Below are positions 25,587 to 34,812 of a DNA stretch of 64,000 nt, piece by piece. The DNA lies in NCBI RefSeq assembly GCF_039530225.1, contig NZ_BAAAOH010000001.1, forward strand, positions 3,906,001 through 3,970,000, read 5' to 3'. Both the position numbers and the translations under genes were made by a program. Each line of letters starts with the position of its first letter. Position 1 is the stretch's first letter. This DNA comes from Microbacterium pumilum (GTDB taxonomy: Bacteria > Actinomycetota > Actinomycetes > Actinomycetales > Microbacteriaceae). The notes under the pieces were generated by a model. The model was not told the origin of the DNA, made no database searches, and worked only from the letters and a program-made list of their open reading frames with translations.

Positions 25587-27299
25587 ATGACCATCACCGA
25601 CACGGGCTCACCGCCCACGACCAGTCCCCTCCACGCTTCGACAAGCTCAGGGACCTTCACCGGACCGATCGCGACGCACCAGCCGACGATCGAGATCCTC
25701 GGCGCGGTCCGCGACCGCTACGACGAGATCCTCACACCCGACGCGATCGCGTTCCTCACCGCGCTGCACGACCGCTTCTCGGCGCGACGATACGACCGCC
25801 TCGCCGACCGGATGCGCACGCGCTTCGAGGTCGGCATCGGCCGCGACCCGAGGTTCCGCGACGAGACCGCCCACATCCGAGAGGATGCCGAATGGCAGGT
25901 CGCGGGCGCCGCCCCGGGACTCGAGGACCGACGCGTCGAGATCACCGGACCGACTGACCCGAAGATGACGATCAACGCGCTGAATTCCGGCGCGAAGGTC
26001 TGGCTCGCCGACCAGGAGGACGCCACGAGCCCCACCTGGAAGAACGTCATCGAGGGGCAGCTGTCACTGCGTGACGCGATCCGAGGCGAACTCAGCTTCA
26101 CGAGTCCCGAGGGCAAAGTGTACGAAGTCACCGCCACCGAGACCCCCACGATCGTGATGCGGCCGCGCGGCTGGCACCTCGCGGAGCAGCACATCCGCTT
26201 CATCGACCGCTCCGGACGCCGGCTGTCGGCATCCGGTTCACTCGTCGACTTCGGCCTCTACTTCTTCCACAACGCCGAACGGCTGATCGCGAACGGTCGC
26301 GGCCCGTACTTCTATCTCGCGAAGCTCGAATCGAGCGAAGAGGCGCGGCTGTGGGACGACATCTTCGCCTTCAGCGAGGAGTACATCGGCATCCCGTACG
26401 GGACGATCCGCGCAACGGTGCTGATCGAGACGCTGCCCGCCGCGTTCGAGATGGACGAGATCCTCTTCGCGCTGCGCGATCACTGCGCGGGCCTGAACGC
26501 CGGGCGATGGGACTACATCTTCTCGATCATCAAGAACTACCGCGGACGCGGAGCGCGGTTCGTGCTGCCCGACCGCAGCGAGGTCACGATGACGGTGCCG
26601 TTCATGCGCGCCTACACCGACCTCCTCGTCAAGACGTGTCACCGCCGGGGCGCTTTCGCGATCGGGGGCATGAGCGCGTTCATCCCGAACCGGCGCGACC
26701 CCGAGGTCACCGCGCGCGCCTTCGAGAAGGTGGCGGCCGACAAGAAGCGCGAGGCCGGCGACGGCTTCGACGGCACGTGGGTCGCGCATCCCGACCTGAT
26801 CCCGGTGGCTCGCGCCGAGTTCGACGCCGTGCTGGGCGATCGGCCCAATCAGGTCGACCGGCAGCGCGACGACGTCGAGGTGAAGGCCTCGCAGCTGCTC
26901 GATGTGCACATCGGGCTGCCGGTGACCGCCGCGGGGGTGAAAGCGAACGTGTCGGTCGCGATCCGCTACCTCGAGGCGTGGCTGCGGGGCCTCGGCGCCG
27001 TCGCGATCGACAACCTCATGGAGGATGCCGCGACCGCGGAGATCTCTCGCTCACAGGTGTGGCAGTGGATCCATCAGGATCGCTCGACCGAGGGCGGCAC
27101 GCCCATCACGCGGGAGTACATCGAGCGGCTGATCGCCGAAGTGCTCAGCGAGGTGGAGCGCCGCGACCCTTCGACAGGCTCAGGGACGGACCGATTCGAC
27201 GATGCGGCTGACATCTTCCGCGAGGTGTCGCTGCGGGAGGAGTTCCCGGCGTTCCTGACGCTCACGGCCTATTCGCGCTACCTCGTCGACAGCGAATAG
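25587..27299 (+). CDS. aceB: malate synthase A
   Basis: 570 residues of the AceB type. It condenses glyoxylate with acetyl-CoA to malate. Segments typical of the family are LADQEDATSPTWKNVIEGQLSLRDAI, MRPRGWHLAEQHI, RATVLIETLPAAFEMDEILFAL, the signature LNAGRWDYIFSIIKNYR (usually NCGRWDY, so Cys is replaced by Ala) and FMRAYTDLLVKTCHRRGAFAIGGMSAFIP. The C-terminal loop holds the catalytic Asp in NLMEDAATAEISRSQ. Two dispersed-repeat copies lie inside the gene, near codons 16-22 and 527-532, both encoding Ser/Thr/Gly-rich loops. Confidence 0.98.
   Translation: MTITDTGSPPTTSPLHASTSSGTFTGPIATHQPTIEILGAVRDRYDEILTPDAIAFLTALHDRFSARRYDRLADRMRTRFEVGIGRDPRFRDETAHIREDAEWQVAGAAPGLEDRRVEITGPTDPKMTINALNSGAKVWLADQEDATSPTWKNVIEGQLSLRDAIRGELSFTSPEGKVYEVTATETPTIVMRPRGWHLAEQHIRFIDRSGRRLSASGSLVDFGLYFFHNAERLIANGRGPYFYLAKLESSEEARLWDDIFAFSEEYIGIPYGTIRATVLIETLPAAFEMDEILFALRDHCAGLNAGRWDYIFSIIKNYRGRGARFVLPDRSEVTMTVPFMRAYTDLLVKTCHRRGAFAIGGMSAFIPNRRDPEVTARAFEKVAADKKREAGDGFDGTWVAHPDLIPVARAEFDAVLGDRPNQVDRQRDDVEVKASQLLDVHIGLPVTAAGVKANVSVAIRYLEAWLRGLGAVAIDNLMEDAATAEISRSQVWQWIHQDRSTEGGTPITREYIERLIAEVLSEVERRDPSTGSGTDRFDDAADIFREVSLREEFPAFLTLTAYSRYLVDSE
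25634..25652 (+). repeat. copy 4 of the dispersed repeat, in the 5' part of aceB
   Basis: CGCTTCGACAAGCTCAGGG, in frame, encodes A-S-T-S-S-G within the unstructured N-terminus of malate synthase. Confidence 0.7.
27167..27185 (+). repeat. copy 5 of the dispersed repeat, near the 3' end of aceB
   Basis: An exact CCCTTCGACAGGCTCAGGG, in frame, encodes P-S-T-G-S-G between a C-terminal helix (VLSEVERRD) and TDRFDDAADIF of malate synthase. Confidence 0.85.
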
Positions 27300-27462
27300 C
27301 GGGCCCGGATGTCGCGGATGTCGCCTCGAGGCGGCGTTCGCGGCATCCGCTCACAGCTTCTCCCCCATGCCGCCATGCCCCCACGGCCACATCGCATCGT
27401 GCCAAAGCGGGATGACCGGCCTCCTCGACGCTCGTCGCCCCGACACGATGGGCACACCCGGC

Positions 27463-27478
27463 TACGCTCGAAGGCGTG
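27463..27478 (+). promoter_or_regulatory. candidate leaderless promoter of the aminotransferase gene
   Basis: A TANNNT box, TACGCT (27463-27468), ends 7 bases before the GTG start codon at 27476. This is the spacing expected when transcription starts on the first base of the start codon. I see no clear ribosome site or -35 box. The rest of the 176-base gap after aceB shows nothing recognisable. Confidence 0.5.
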
Positions 27479-28675
27479 ACAGAACGCGCCCCACTCTCCC
27501 GCAAGCTCTCCGCCATCGCCGAGTCCGCGACCCTCAAGGTCGACGCCAAGGCCAAGGCGCTTCAAGCCGCCGGCCGACCGGTCATTTCGTACGCTGCCGG
27601 CGAGCCCGACTTCGCCACTCCCCAGTTCGTCGTGGATGCCGCCGCAGAGGCGCTGCGCGACCCGGCGAACTACCGCTACACCCCCGCTGTCGGGCTTCCC
27701 GTGCTGCGGGAGGCGATCGCCGCCAAGACGCTCCGCGACTCGGGGCTCGAGGTCGACGCATCCCAGATCATCGTCACGAACGGCGGCAAGCAGGCCGTGT
27801 ATCAGGCGTTCCAGACCGTCGTGAACCCGGGCGACGAGGTGCTGCTGCCGGCCCCGTACTGGACGACGTACCCCGAGGCGATCGCCCTTGCGGACGGCGT
27901 GCCCGTCGAGGTGTTCGCCGGCGCCGACCAGGAGTACAAGGTCACCGTCGAGCAGCTCGAGGCGGCGCGCACCGACAGGACGACCGCGCTCGTCTTCGTG
28001 TCGCCCTCGAACCCGACCGGCTCGGTCTACACGCCTGAAGAGACCCGCGCGATCGGTGAATGGGCGGTCGAGCACGGCATCTGGATCATCTCCGACGAGA
28101 TCTACCAGAACCTCGTCTACGAGGGTGTGAGTGCCACCTCGATCGTCGACGCGGTTCCAGATGCCGCAGCCCAGACGATCCTCGTGAACGGCGTCGCCAA
28201 GACCTACGCCATGACCGGCTGGCGCGTGGGTTGGATGGTCGGGCCGAAGGACGCCATCAAGATCGCCGCCAACCTGCAGTCGCACCTCTGCTCGAACGTG
28301 AACAACATCGCCCAGCGCGCGGCGCTCGCGGCTCTGACGGGTCCGCAGGACGAGGCGGAGCAGTTCCGGCTTGCGTTCGATCGACGCCGCAAGCTGATCG
28401 TCGGCGAGCTCGCGAAGATCGAAGGCGTGACCGTGCCCAACCCGCTGGGCGCGTTCTACGTCTACCCCGACGTCCAGGGGCTGCTCGGCAGGACCTGGCG
28501 CGGAATCACTCCGACCACGTCGCTGGAGCTGGCCGACCTCATCCTCGAGAAGGCCGAAGTCGCGGTCGTTCCCGGCGAGGCGTTCGGCCCGAGCGGCTAT
28601 CTGCGCCTGTCATACGCGCTCGGAGACCAAGCACTGCTCGAGGGTGTGCAGCGGCTTCAGGAGCTCTTCGCCTGA
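27476..28675 (+). CDS. class I/II pyridoxal-phosphate aminotransferase (aspartate aminotransferase type)
   Basis: 399 residues of the AspC 1-gamma subgroup. Motifs are [12 protein letters not shown] near the N-terminus, [35 protein letters not shown] with the cofactor Asp and Tyr, the PLP lysine in [16 protein letters not shown], and GYLRLSYAL with the carboxylate-binding Arg. It probably moves the amino group between aspartate and 2-oxoglutarate. The GTG start and upstream TACGCT box suggest a leaderless mRNA. Relatives include prephenate and other aminotransferases, so specificity is likely but not certain. Convergent with murB, 18 bases away. Confidence 0.9.
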   Translation: MTERAPLSRKLSAIAESATLKVDAKAKALQAAGRPVISYAAGEPDFATPQFVVDAAAEALRDPANYRYTPAVGLPVLREAIAAKTLRDSGLEVDASQIIVTNGGKQAVYQAFQTVVNPGDEVLLPAPYWTTYPEAIALADGVPVEVFAGADQEYKVTVEQLEAARTDRTTALVFVSPSNPTGSVYTPEETRAIGEWAVEHGIWIISDEIYQNLVYEGVSATSIVDAVPDAAAQTILVNGVAKTYAMTGWRVGWMVGPKDAIKIAANLQSHLCSNVNNIAQRAALAALTGPQDEAEQFRLAFDRRRKLIVGELAKIEGVTVPNPLGAFYVYPDVQGLLGRTWRGITPTTSLELADLILEKAEVAVVPGEAFGPSGYLRLSYALGDQALLEGVQRLQELFA

Positions 28676-28693
28676 CCTGGCCGGGCGGCTGGG

Positions 28694-29830
28694 CTAGAGT
28701 TCTACGTTCACCAGCACCGGTTCGGGCTGGAGGATGAGTCCGAACTCGGACTGCACGCGACCCTGGATGAAGCGGGCCAGCTCGGCCAGCTCCGCCGCGG
28801 TCGCCGATCCTCGGTTCGTCAGCGCGAGGGCGTGCTTGGACGACAGCGCCGCGCGCGAGCGAGGCAGCTTGAAGCCCTTGCGCAGTCCGGCGTGCTCGAT
28901 GAGCCATGCCGCGCTGACCTTCACCTCGGACTGGACGTCGGACGGCGGTGGCACGTAGCCGTCGTATGCGGCGAGCGGGATGACGAGCACGGGGTCGAGG
29001 TCGGGGGTCACCGGCCACCGCGGGCACTCGGCAGGCAGGGTCCGGGCGAACGACGCGGAGACGATCGCGTTCTGGAAGAAGGATCCGGCGCTGTAGGTGT
29101 CGGGGTCGGCGCCGTCGAGCACCATCCCCTTGCGGCGGCGTGTCTCGATGACGTGATCGCGGATCCACGAGACCGGCACGGCTTCGCCCTCGCGCAGGCC
29201 GAGCGCCGTCCGCAGCTGCTCGCCCACGATCGGTCGCGGGCCGTCGCCGACTTCGGCGAGTTCGAGCGTGACCGAGAGGATGACCGCCTGCCGAGCGGGC
29301 GCCGAGCCGTAGTGGTGCTTCAGCGCCGAGGTGCGGAATCCGAGGCCGAGCTCGGCCGCCGGCACGACCGACACCGCGCCCGTCGACTCGTCGACGAGCT
29401 CGACTTCGACGAGCGTCTGGACGATCTCCTGCCCGTACGCTCCGATGTTCTGCACCGGGGCGGCGCCGACGGTACCTGGGATCCCCGACATGGCCTCGAT
29501 GCCGGCAAGGCCCTCCCCCACCGCGTACGCGACGAGGGCATCCCAGTCATGGCCGGCCTGCACACGCAGTCGTGCGAAGCCGGGCCGGGGTGACGGCATC
29601 CGCTCGATACCGTGCGTGAGCACTCGCACGACCGTCCCCTCGAAGGGCTCGTCGCCTATCAGCAGGTTGGATCCGCCACCGAGCGCCAGCCAAGGATCGC
29701 CCTCGGCCCACACCGATCGGAGGGCATCGACGAGCTCGTCCGCCGAGGTCGCGTCGATCATGCGTGCGGGGGCGCCGCCGGTGCGCAGCGTCGTGAGCTG
29801 CGCGAGCGGAATCGGCGTGACTTCTGGCAT
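28694..29830 (-). CDS. murB: UDP-N-acetylenolpyruvoylglucosamine reductase
   Basis: 378 residues of the type-I MurB fold. FAD-binding segments are TLRTGGAPARMIDA, LALGGGSNLLIGDEPF and MSGIPGTVGAAPVQNIGAYGQEI. The catalytic serine lies in AGSFFQNAIVS, and the C-terminal domain holds WLIEHAGLRKGFK. It reduces the enolpyruvyl group to form UDP-MurNAc for peptidoglycan. It lies 3 bases after the MaoC gene, forming the hadA-hadB-murB block seen in actinobacteria. Confidence 0.97.
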   Translation of the reverse strand: MPEVTPIPLAQLTTLRTGGAPARMIDATSADELVDALRSVWAEGDPWLALGGGSNLLIGDEPFEGTVVRVLTHGIERMPSPRPGFARLRVQAGHDWDALVAYAVGEGLAGIEAMSGIPGTVGAAPVQNIGAYGQEIVQTLVEVELVDESTGAVSVVPAAELGLGFRTSALKHHYGSAPARQAVILSVTLELAEVGDGPRPIVGEQLRTALGLREGEAVPVSWIRDHVIETRRRKGMVLDGADPDTYSAGSFFQNAIVSASFARTLPAECPRWPVTPDLDPVLVIPLAAYDGYVPPPSDVQSEVKVSAAWLIEHAGLRKGFKLPRSRAALSSKHALALTNRGSATAAELAELARFIQGRVQSEFGLILQPEPVLVNVEL

Positions 29831-29833
29831 CGG

Positions 29834-30238
29834 TCAGGCGAGGCGGATGCGCACCTGCGCCTTGACGAGCACCGTGGCTTCCTCGAACGTCACGGTCAGG
29901 TCGATGCGAGCCGTCTCGTCGTCGACGGCACCGACCCTGGCGAGGACCGACACGTCGGCACCGGCATCCGGATCGACGACGACGGGCCGGGTGAACCGCA
30001 CGCCGTAATCGAGGATGCGGCCGACATCACCGAGCCACGGCACGATCGTCTGCACGGCGAGCCCCATCGTCAGCATGCCGTGGGCGAGGACCCCAGGCAG
30101 CCCGACGGCTGCGGCTACGTCGTCGCGGTAGTGGATGGGGTTGAAGTCCCCGGACGCGCCGGCGTAGCGCACCAAGGACTCGCGGCTGAGGTGGACGGTG
30201 CGCTCGGCGACCACATCGCCGACGGCGAGGGCACTCAT
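29834..30238 (-). CDS. MaoC-like (R)-hydratase / dehydratase (HadB type)
   Basis: 134 residues with the hot-dog hydratase motif YAGASGDFNPIHYRDDVAAAVGLPGVLAHGMLTMG, containing the catalytic Asp and His. In mycobacteria the HadAB complex dehydrates 3-hydroxyacyl-ACP in fatty acid synthase II; without mycolic acids in this lineage the substrate is less clear. The ATG overlaps the upstream gene stop by 4 bases, so the pair is coupled and probably forms a heterodimer. Confidence 0.9.
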   Translation of the reverse strand: MSALAVGDVVAERTVHLSRESLVRYAGASGDFNPIHYRDDVAAAVGLPGVLAHGMLTMGLAVQTIVPWLGDVGRILDYGVRFTRPVVVDPDAGADVSVLARVGAVDDETARIDLTVTFEEATVLVKAQVRIRLA

Positions 30239-30684
30239 GCGTCATCCTGCCCGACGAGGAGGACGGATGTCGCGGTCGCGACGTGCTCGCCGGCGGCATC
30301 CGTGATCTGGGTCTCGCTCGTGACCATGGCGTTGCCCCCCATAGTGCGGATGCCGACGACCGAGAGGTGCGCGGTCAGCTCATCGCCGGCCACGATGGGC
30401 CGGGAATACCGGAAGCGCTGCTCGGCGTGGATGGTCCGTGACAATTCGATGCCGGACTCGGGCTCGGCCAGGAGCTGCTGCAGTCCCTGCTCCTGAATGA
30501 CGATCGCGAATGTGACCGGGGCGACGACATCCGAGTAGCCGAGCGCGCGGGCCGCCTCGGGATCCGTGTGCTGCGGGTCATCCGCGAAGACGGCACGGGC
30601 GAACTCGCGCATCTTCTCTCGGCCGACGAGGTACGGAGCCGTCGGCGGGAAGCTTCGGCCGACAAGATCGGGATTCACTGGCAC
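30235..30684 (-). CDS. FAS1-like dehydratase-domain protein (HadA type, MaoC partner)
   Basis: 149 residues of the MaoC N-terminal/HadA family: NPDLVGRSFPPTAPYLVGREKMREFARAVF, then YSDVVAPVTFAIVIQEQG, and HAEQRFRYSRPIVAGDELTAHLSV. It lacks the D-x4-H active-site motif, as expected for the non-catalytic partner that shapes the substrate tunnel. First gene of the three-gene block with hadB and murB. Confidence 0.88.
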   Translation of the reverse strand: MPVNPDLVGRSFPPTAPYLVGREKMREFARAVFADDPQHTDPEAARALGYSDVVAPVTFAIVIQEQGLQQLLAEPESGIELSRTIHAEQRFRYSRPIVAGDELTAHLSVVGIRTMGGNAMVTSETQITDAAGEHVATATSVLLVGQDDA

Positions 30685-30724
30685 CGTGCCATCCTATCGA
30701 GCGGGCGTCGGCGCTCTCCGGCTG

Positions 30725-31519
30725 TCACCGGCGGTGGCCGCGCACGGCACGCATCGCCATCTGCACCGCGATGATCGCGAGGAAGACGGCGAACAGCACG
30801 TTGCCGGTGAACGGGTCGACGATCGTCGCCAACCAGGCGCCGACCGCCGTCGTCGTACACGCGGCGACGCCCACGAGCACTGCTGCGAAGAGGTCGACGT
30901 TCCGACGGCGGATGTTCCCGACCGTGCCTGAGACAGCCGTCGGGATCATCATGAGCAGCGACGTGCCCTTGGCGATGAGGTCGCTCGCGCCGAACAGGAT
31001 CATGAGGGTCGGCACGACGATGATGCCTCCGCCGACGCCCAGAAGCCCGGCCAGTGTTCCCGTGACGACCCCGAGCACCAGCAGTCCGATGACGGTGATG
31101 ACCGTGAGCGGAAGGTCCGCGTCGCGCGAGGGGACCACGATGAAGAGGCTGACGATGACCGCTGCGAGGAACCCGACGAACGACCAGCGCAGCACCGTGA
31201 GCGAGAGCCGCGGCAGCAGCCAGGTGCCGATCTGCGCGCCGACGACGGCGCCGACGGCGAGGATCAGCCCGGGGATCCACGCGACCGAGCCATGGATGGC
31301 GTACGAGATCACGCCGACCGTCGCGGTCGGCACGATCGCGGCGAGCGAGGTGCCGGCGGCGAGCCTCTGGTCGAAGCCGAGGATCAGCACCAGCAGCGGA
31401 ACGATGACGGTGCCGCCCCCGACGCCGAACAGGCCGGAGAGCAGTCCGGCCAGCAGGCCCACGCCGATGCACGTGAGCACGAAGCGCGGGTTGCGAGGCC
31501 GGGCTGCAGCCTCGCTCAT
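30725..31519 (-). CDS. TauE/SafE-family (DUF81) membrane permease
   Basis: 264 residues with about eight hydrophobic segments arranged as two similar halves. Each half has the family signature: LLAGLLSGLFGVGGGTVIVPLLVLIL near the N-terminus and GTLAGLLGVGGGIIVVPTLMIL in the middle. The family exports sulfite, sulfoacetate or other organosulfur anions. The ATG overlaps the upstream DUF2510 gene stop by 4 bases (ATGA). The substrate is unknown; nothing nearby concerns sulfur. Confidence 0.9.
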   Translation of the reverse strand: MSEAAARPRNPRFVLTCIGVGLLAGLLSGLFGVGGGTVIVPLLVLILGFDQRLAAGTSLAAIVPTATVGVISYAIHGSVAWIPGLILAVGAVVGAQIGTWLLPRLSLTVLRWSFVGFLAAVIVSLFIVVPSRDADLPLTVITVIGLLVLGVVTGTLAGLLGVGGGIIVVPTLMILFGASDLIAKGTSLLMMIPTAVSGTVGNIRRRNVDLFAAVLVGVAACTTTAVGAWLATIVDPFTGNVLFAVFLAIIAVQMAMRAVRGHRR

Positions 31520-32388
31520 TGGTCGGCGGAGTACGACTCGTCGACCAGCCAGCCGTCGGGCGTCCCCACCACGATGTAGCGGAAGTGGTCTTCGTACTGC
31601 TGAGGCTGGGCGGCCTCCTCGCCCTGGTCGTCGAGCGGACTCGTGTAGGTCTCGGTCGTGTAGACCGAAATCGAGTCGCCCTCCTGCTCGACCGACGTGA
31701 CAGTCAGCTCGTAGTCCGTGAAGTCGGTCGTGAAGTTCTCCGTCGCCTGGGCGAACTCGTCGCAGTCGACGACTTCGAGCGCGTTGCGGAACTGCTCCGT
31801 CGTCGATGCGAAGTACGCGGCGCAGTCGTTGCTCTCGATCGCGTCATTGAACATCTCGACGGCAGCGGCCGCAGCCGTCTCATCCGCACCCGTGGGCGGA
31901 TCGATCTCGGCCGGCTCCTCCGTCGAGGTGCCACCGGTCGACTGGCCAGACGATCCGGCGTTCGAGGTCAAGCTGAGGAAGAGCACGGGGACGAGAACTG
32001 CGAGCGCGATCACGATCCCGAGGACGATGACGCCGAGCACCACCCACACGATCCAGAGCCGGGACTTGCGGGGTTCGGTCGCCGCGATGAACGCACCGCC
32101 GTCGGTCGGATAGACGGGCGGCTCGCCCGCGGGATAAGCCCCGGCGTAGCCGGCGTCGGGCGGATACACCGCCTCCTCGGCGCCGGGATAGCCTGCGGGG
32201 TATCCTCCCGGATAGGCGGTTCTCGCATGGGCGTCGGGGTGGAGCGGCTCGGTTGCACCGCTCGGCTGCTCGGCGTACGCGGCCGGCTCGTGTTCCGGCG
32301 TCGCGACGTGCTCGGTCCACACCGTGCCGTCCCACCAGCGCATTGCGCCGTGCCCGTCGTCGTACCAGCCGGGGGGTGTCGTCGTCAT
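31516..32388 (-). CDS. DUF2510 membrane-anchored protein with extracytoplasmic domain
   Basis: 290 residues. It opens with a DUF2510 module (PPGWYDDGHGAMRWWDGTVWTEHV), an actinobacterial cytoplasmic motif. A Pro/Gly/Tyr-rich linker (YPGGYPAGYPGAEEAVYPPD) follows, then one membrane helix near residues 110-135 (LWIVWVVLGVIVLGIVIALAVLVPVLFL). The outer part is a Thr/Glu/Ser linker plus a 110-residue domain with two cysteines (NDCAAYFAS, VVDCDEFAQA) resembling small lumenal DUF4878-like folds. No catalytic residues can be assigned. It is coupled to the TauE permease downstream. Confidence 0.8.
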   Translation of the reverse strand: MTTTPPGWYDDGHGAMRWWDGTVWTEHVATPEHEPAAYAEQPSGATEPLHPDAHARTAYPGGYPAGYPGAEEAVYPPDAGYAGAYPAGEPPVYPTDGGAFIAATEPRKSRLWIVWVVLGVIVLGIVIALAVLVPVLFLSLTSNAGSSGQSTGGTSTEEPAEIDPPTGADETAAAAAVEMFNDAIESNDCAAYFASTTEQFRNALEVVDCDEFAQATENFTTDFTDYELTVTSVEQEGDSISVYTTETYTSPLDDQGEEAAQPQQYEDHFRYIVVGTPDGWLVDESYSADQ

Positions 32389-32471
32389 GGCACAACCCTA
32401 CCTACGGCCGTGCCGCCACCCGTTCCAGCGGCGGGATGCCGGCAGTCCCGGCATCCCGAGCCCGTCGTCGG

Positions 32472-33473
32472 TCAGCGGCTGCTGAATGCCGCGTCGAAAG
32501 CCGCTTCGGGTGCCGCGAACGCGTTCTTCTTCACGAACTCGAGCGCCTCGGGGGCGCCGAGCAGGCGATCCATGCCGGCGTCCTCCCACTCGACCGAGAT
32601 CGGTCCGTCGTACCCGATGGAGTTCAGGGCACGGAAGGATGCCTCCCACGGCACGTCGCCGCGTCCGGTCGAGACGAAATCCCACCCTCGGTGCAGGTCC
32701 GCCCACGCGAGGTGCGAGCCGAGGCGGCCGTTTCGACCGTTGCCGAGGTTGAGCTTCACGTCCTTGCAGTCGACGTGGTAGATCAGATCCGTGAACTCGA
32801 GGATGAAGTCGACGGGGTTCAGCTGCTGCCAGATGAAGTGCGACGGATCCCAGTTGAGTCCGAACGTCTTGCGGTGGCCGATCGCCTCGAGCGTGCGCAC
32901 CGTCGTCCAGTAGTCGTAGGCGATCTCGCTGGGGTGCACCTCATGCGCGAAGCGGACGCCGACCTCGTCGAACACGTCGAGGATCGGATTCCAGCGGTCC
33001 GCGAAGTCCTGGTACCCGGCATCCACCGCCTCCTGCGAGACGGGCGGGAACATCGCGACGTACTTCCAGATGCTCGATCCTGTGAACCCGACGACGGTCT
33101 TCACGCCGAGCTTCGCCGCCAGCCGGGCAGTGTGCTTCATCTCCTCGGCAGCCCGTTCGCGGACCCCTTCGGGATCGCCGTCGCCCCACACCTGATCAGG
33201 CAGGATGTCGCGGTGCCGCTGATCGATGGGGTCGTCGCACACCGCCTGACCTTTCAGGTGGTTCGAGATCGCCCACACCTTCAGTCCATAGCGCTCGAGA
33301 AGGTCGAGCTTGCTCTGCACGTACTCGTCGTCATCCCAGCGCCATGGGTCGAGGTGGTCGCCCCAGCAGGCGATCTCGAGGCCGTCATAGCCCCAGCCGG
33401 CCGCAAGGCGGGCGACCTCTTCGAGCGGCAGGTCGGCCCATTGGCCGGTGAACAGGGTGATGGGTCGCGTCAT
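32472..33473 (-). CDS. sugar phosphate isomerase/epimerase family TIM-barrel protein
   Basis: 333 residues of the xylose-isomerase-like (AP endonuclease 2) superfamily. Segments are [52 protein letters not shown] with a metal-site Glu/His, [32 protein letters not shown] and [12 protein letters not shown]. Such enzymes isomerise or epimerise sugars, inositols or keto-sugars with a divalent metal. It lies 42 bases after the Gfo/Idh/MocA dehydrogenase gene, the usual partnership in inositol-like or oxidised sugar pathways. Confidence 0.88.
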   Translation of the reverse strand: MTRPITLFTGQWADLPLEEVARLAAGWGYDGLEIACWGDHLDPWRWDDDEYVQSKLDLLERYGLKVWAISNHLKGQAVCDDPIDQRHRDILPDQVWGDGDPEGVRERAAEEMKHTARLAAKLGVKTVVGFTGSSIWKYVAMFPPVSQEAVDAGYQDFADRWNPILDVFDEVGVRFAHEVHPSEIAYDYWTTVRTLEAIGHRKTFGLNWDPSHFIWQQLNPVDFILEFTDLIYHVDCKDVKLNLGNGRNGRLGSHLAWADLHRGWDFVSTGRGDVPWEASFRALNSIGYDGPISVEWEDAGMDRLLGAPEALEFVKKNAFAAPEAAFDAAFSSR

Positions 33474-33515
33474 TGCGGTGTCCTTCCGGGATCGGGGATG
33501 ACTGAGCGGCTTCGG

Positions 33516-34739
33516 TCAGTCGGTCGGGGTCCACATGCTGCCGGCTGCGGAGCTGCGCTCGACGGCGTCGAGCACACGCTGCACGTGCAGGCCGTCGTCG
33601 AACGAAGGCAGCGGCTGGGTGCCGGCCACGATCGCCGTGACGAAGTCGTACACCTGGTGCGAGAAGCCGTGCTCGTAGCCGAGCATATGACCGGTCGGCC
33701 ACCACGGCGAGAGGTACGGGTGGTCGTGCTCCGTGACGAGGATGCGGCGGAAGCCCAGTTCGGTCTCTGGCAGTGTCGCGTCGTAGAAGTCGAGCTCGTT
33801 GAGCCGCTCCAGGTCGAACGAGATCGCGCCGAGCGAGCCCGCGACCTCGATCCGCAAGGCATTCTTGCGGCCGGTGCGGAAGCGCGTGGCCTCGAACGAG
33901 GCGAGCGCCCCCGAGTCGAGCCGGCCGGTGAACAGTGCGATGTCGTCGACCGTGACCGCACCGCGCTCGGTCGAGGCGGTTCCCGACAGCCCGACGCTCT
34001 CGCCGAGCAGCGGACGCTCGGGGACGATGGTCTCGATGATGCCCGACACCGTCGTGACCTTCTGCCCCGTGATGTACTCGGTCAGGTCGACGGCGTGCGC
34101 GCCGATGTCGCCGAGCGCGCCGGATCCGGCGCGGTCCTTCTGCATCCGCCAGGTGAGCGGGGCATCGGCATCCATCAGCCAGTCCTGCAGGTACTCGGCC
34201 CGTACCTGACGGATCTCGCCGATCCTTCCGGCGGCGACGAGATCGCGCGCGAAGGTTGCCGCGGGTACCCGCCGATAGGTGAAGCCGACCATCGAGCGGA
34301 TGCCGCGCTCGGCCGCCTGCGTCGCCGCTTCGGTCATCGCCTCGGCCTCTGCCACGGTGTTGGCCAGCGGCTTCTCGCACAGGACGTGCTTGCCGGCCTC
34401 GAGCGCCGCGATCGCGATCTCGGCGTGCGTATCTCCGGGCGTGACGACGTCGACGACGTCGATGTCGTCGCGCGCGATCACGTCGCGCCAGTCCGTGGCA
34501 GCCTCGGCCCAGCCCCATTTTCGGGCGGCGTGCTCGACCGCAGCGGCGTTGCGCCCCACGACGACGGTCATCTCGGGCTCGCGCGCGAGATCGAAGAATC
34601 TGGGGGCGACTCGCCAGCCCTGGGAATGTGCCGCGCCCATGAAGCCGTGGCCGATCATGGCGACGCGTAACGGTCCCTCTGCTTCGGCAATCTCAGCAAC
34701 CGGGGCAAGCTCAGCATCCGGTCGAAGGGTGTCGGTCAA
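33516..34739 (-). CDS. Gfo/Idh/MocA-family oxidoreductase
   Basis: 407 residues. The Rossmann opening RVAMIGHGFMGAAHSQGW lies at about residues 24-41. DVVTPGDTHAEIAIAALEAGKHVLCEKPLANTVAEAEAM carries the EKP catalytic lysine motif, and GALGDIGAHAVDLTEYITG supplies the usual His/Asp. It oxidises or reduces a sugar or cyclitol hydroxyl with NAD(P). The first codon of the frame is TTG with GAGAGG upstream; the next in-frame ATG would cut the Rossmann strand, so TTG 34739 is accepted. It forms a likely operon with the isomerase and perhaps the binding protein. Confidence 0.88.
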   Translation of the reverse strand: MTDTLRPDAELAPVAEIAEAEGPLRVAMIGHGFMGAAHSQGWRVAPRFFDLAREPEMTVVVGRNAAAVEHAARKWGWAEAATDWRDVIARDDIDVVDVVTPGDTHAEIAIAALEAGKHVLCEKPLANTVAEAEAMTEAATQAAERGIRSMVGFTYRRVPAATFARDLVAAGRIGEIRQVRAEYLQDWLMDADAPLTWRMQKDRAGSGALGDIGAHAVDLTEYITGQKVTTVSGIIETIVPERPLLGESVGLSGTASTERGAVTVDDIALFTGRLDSGALASFEATRFRTGRKNALRIEVAGSLGAISFDLERLNELDFYDATLPETELGFRRILVTEHDHPYLSPWWPTGHMLGYEHGFSHQVYDFVTAIVAGTQPLPSFDDGLHVQRVLDAVERSSAAGSMWTPTD

Positions 34740-34812
34740 CGAAGTGTCCTCTCGGAAGGTCGGGGAGGGGCGCCCGCCGTGATCGACGGGCGCCCCGCGA
34801 GGATCGTCGCGC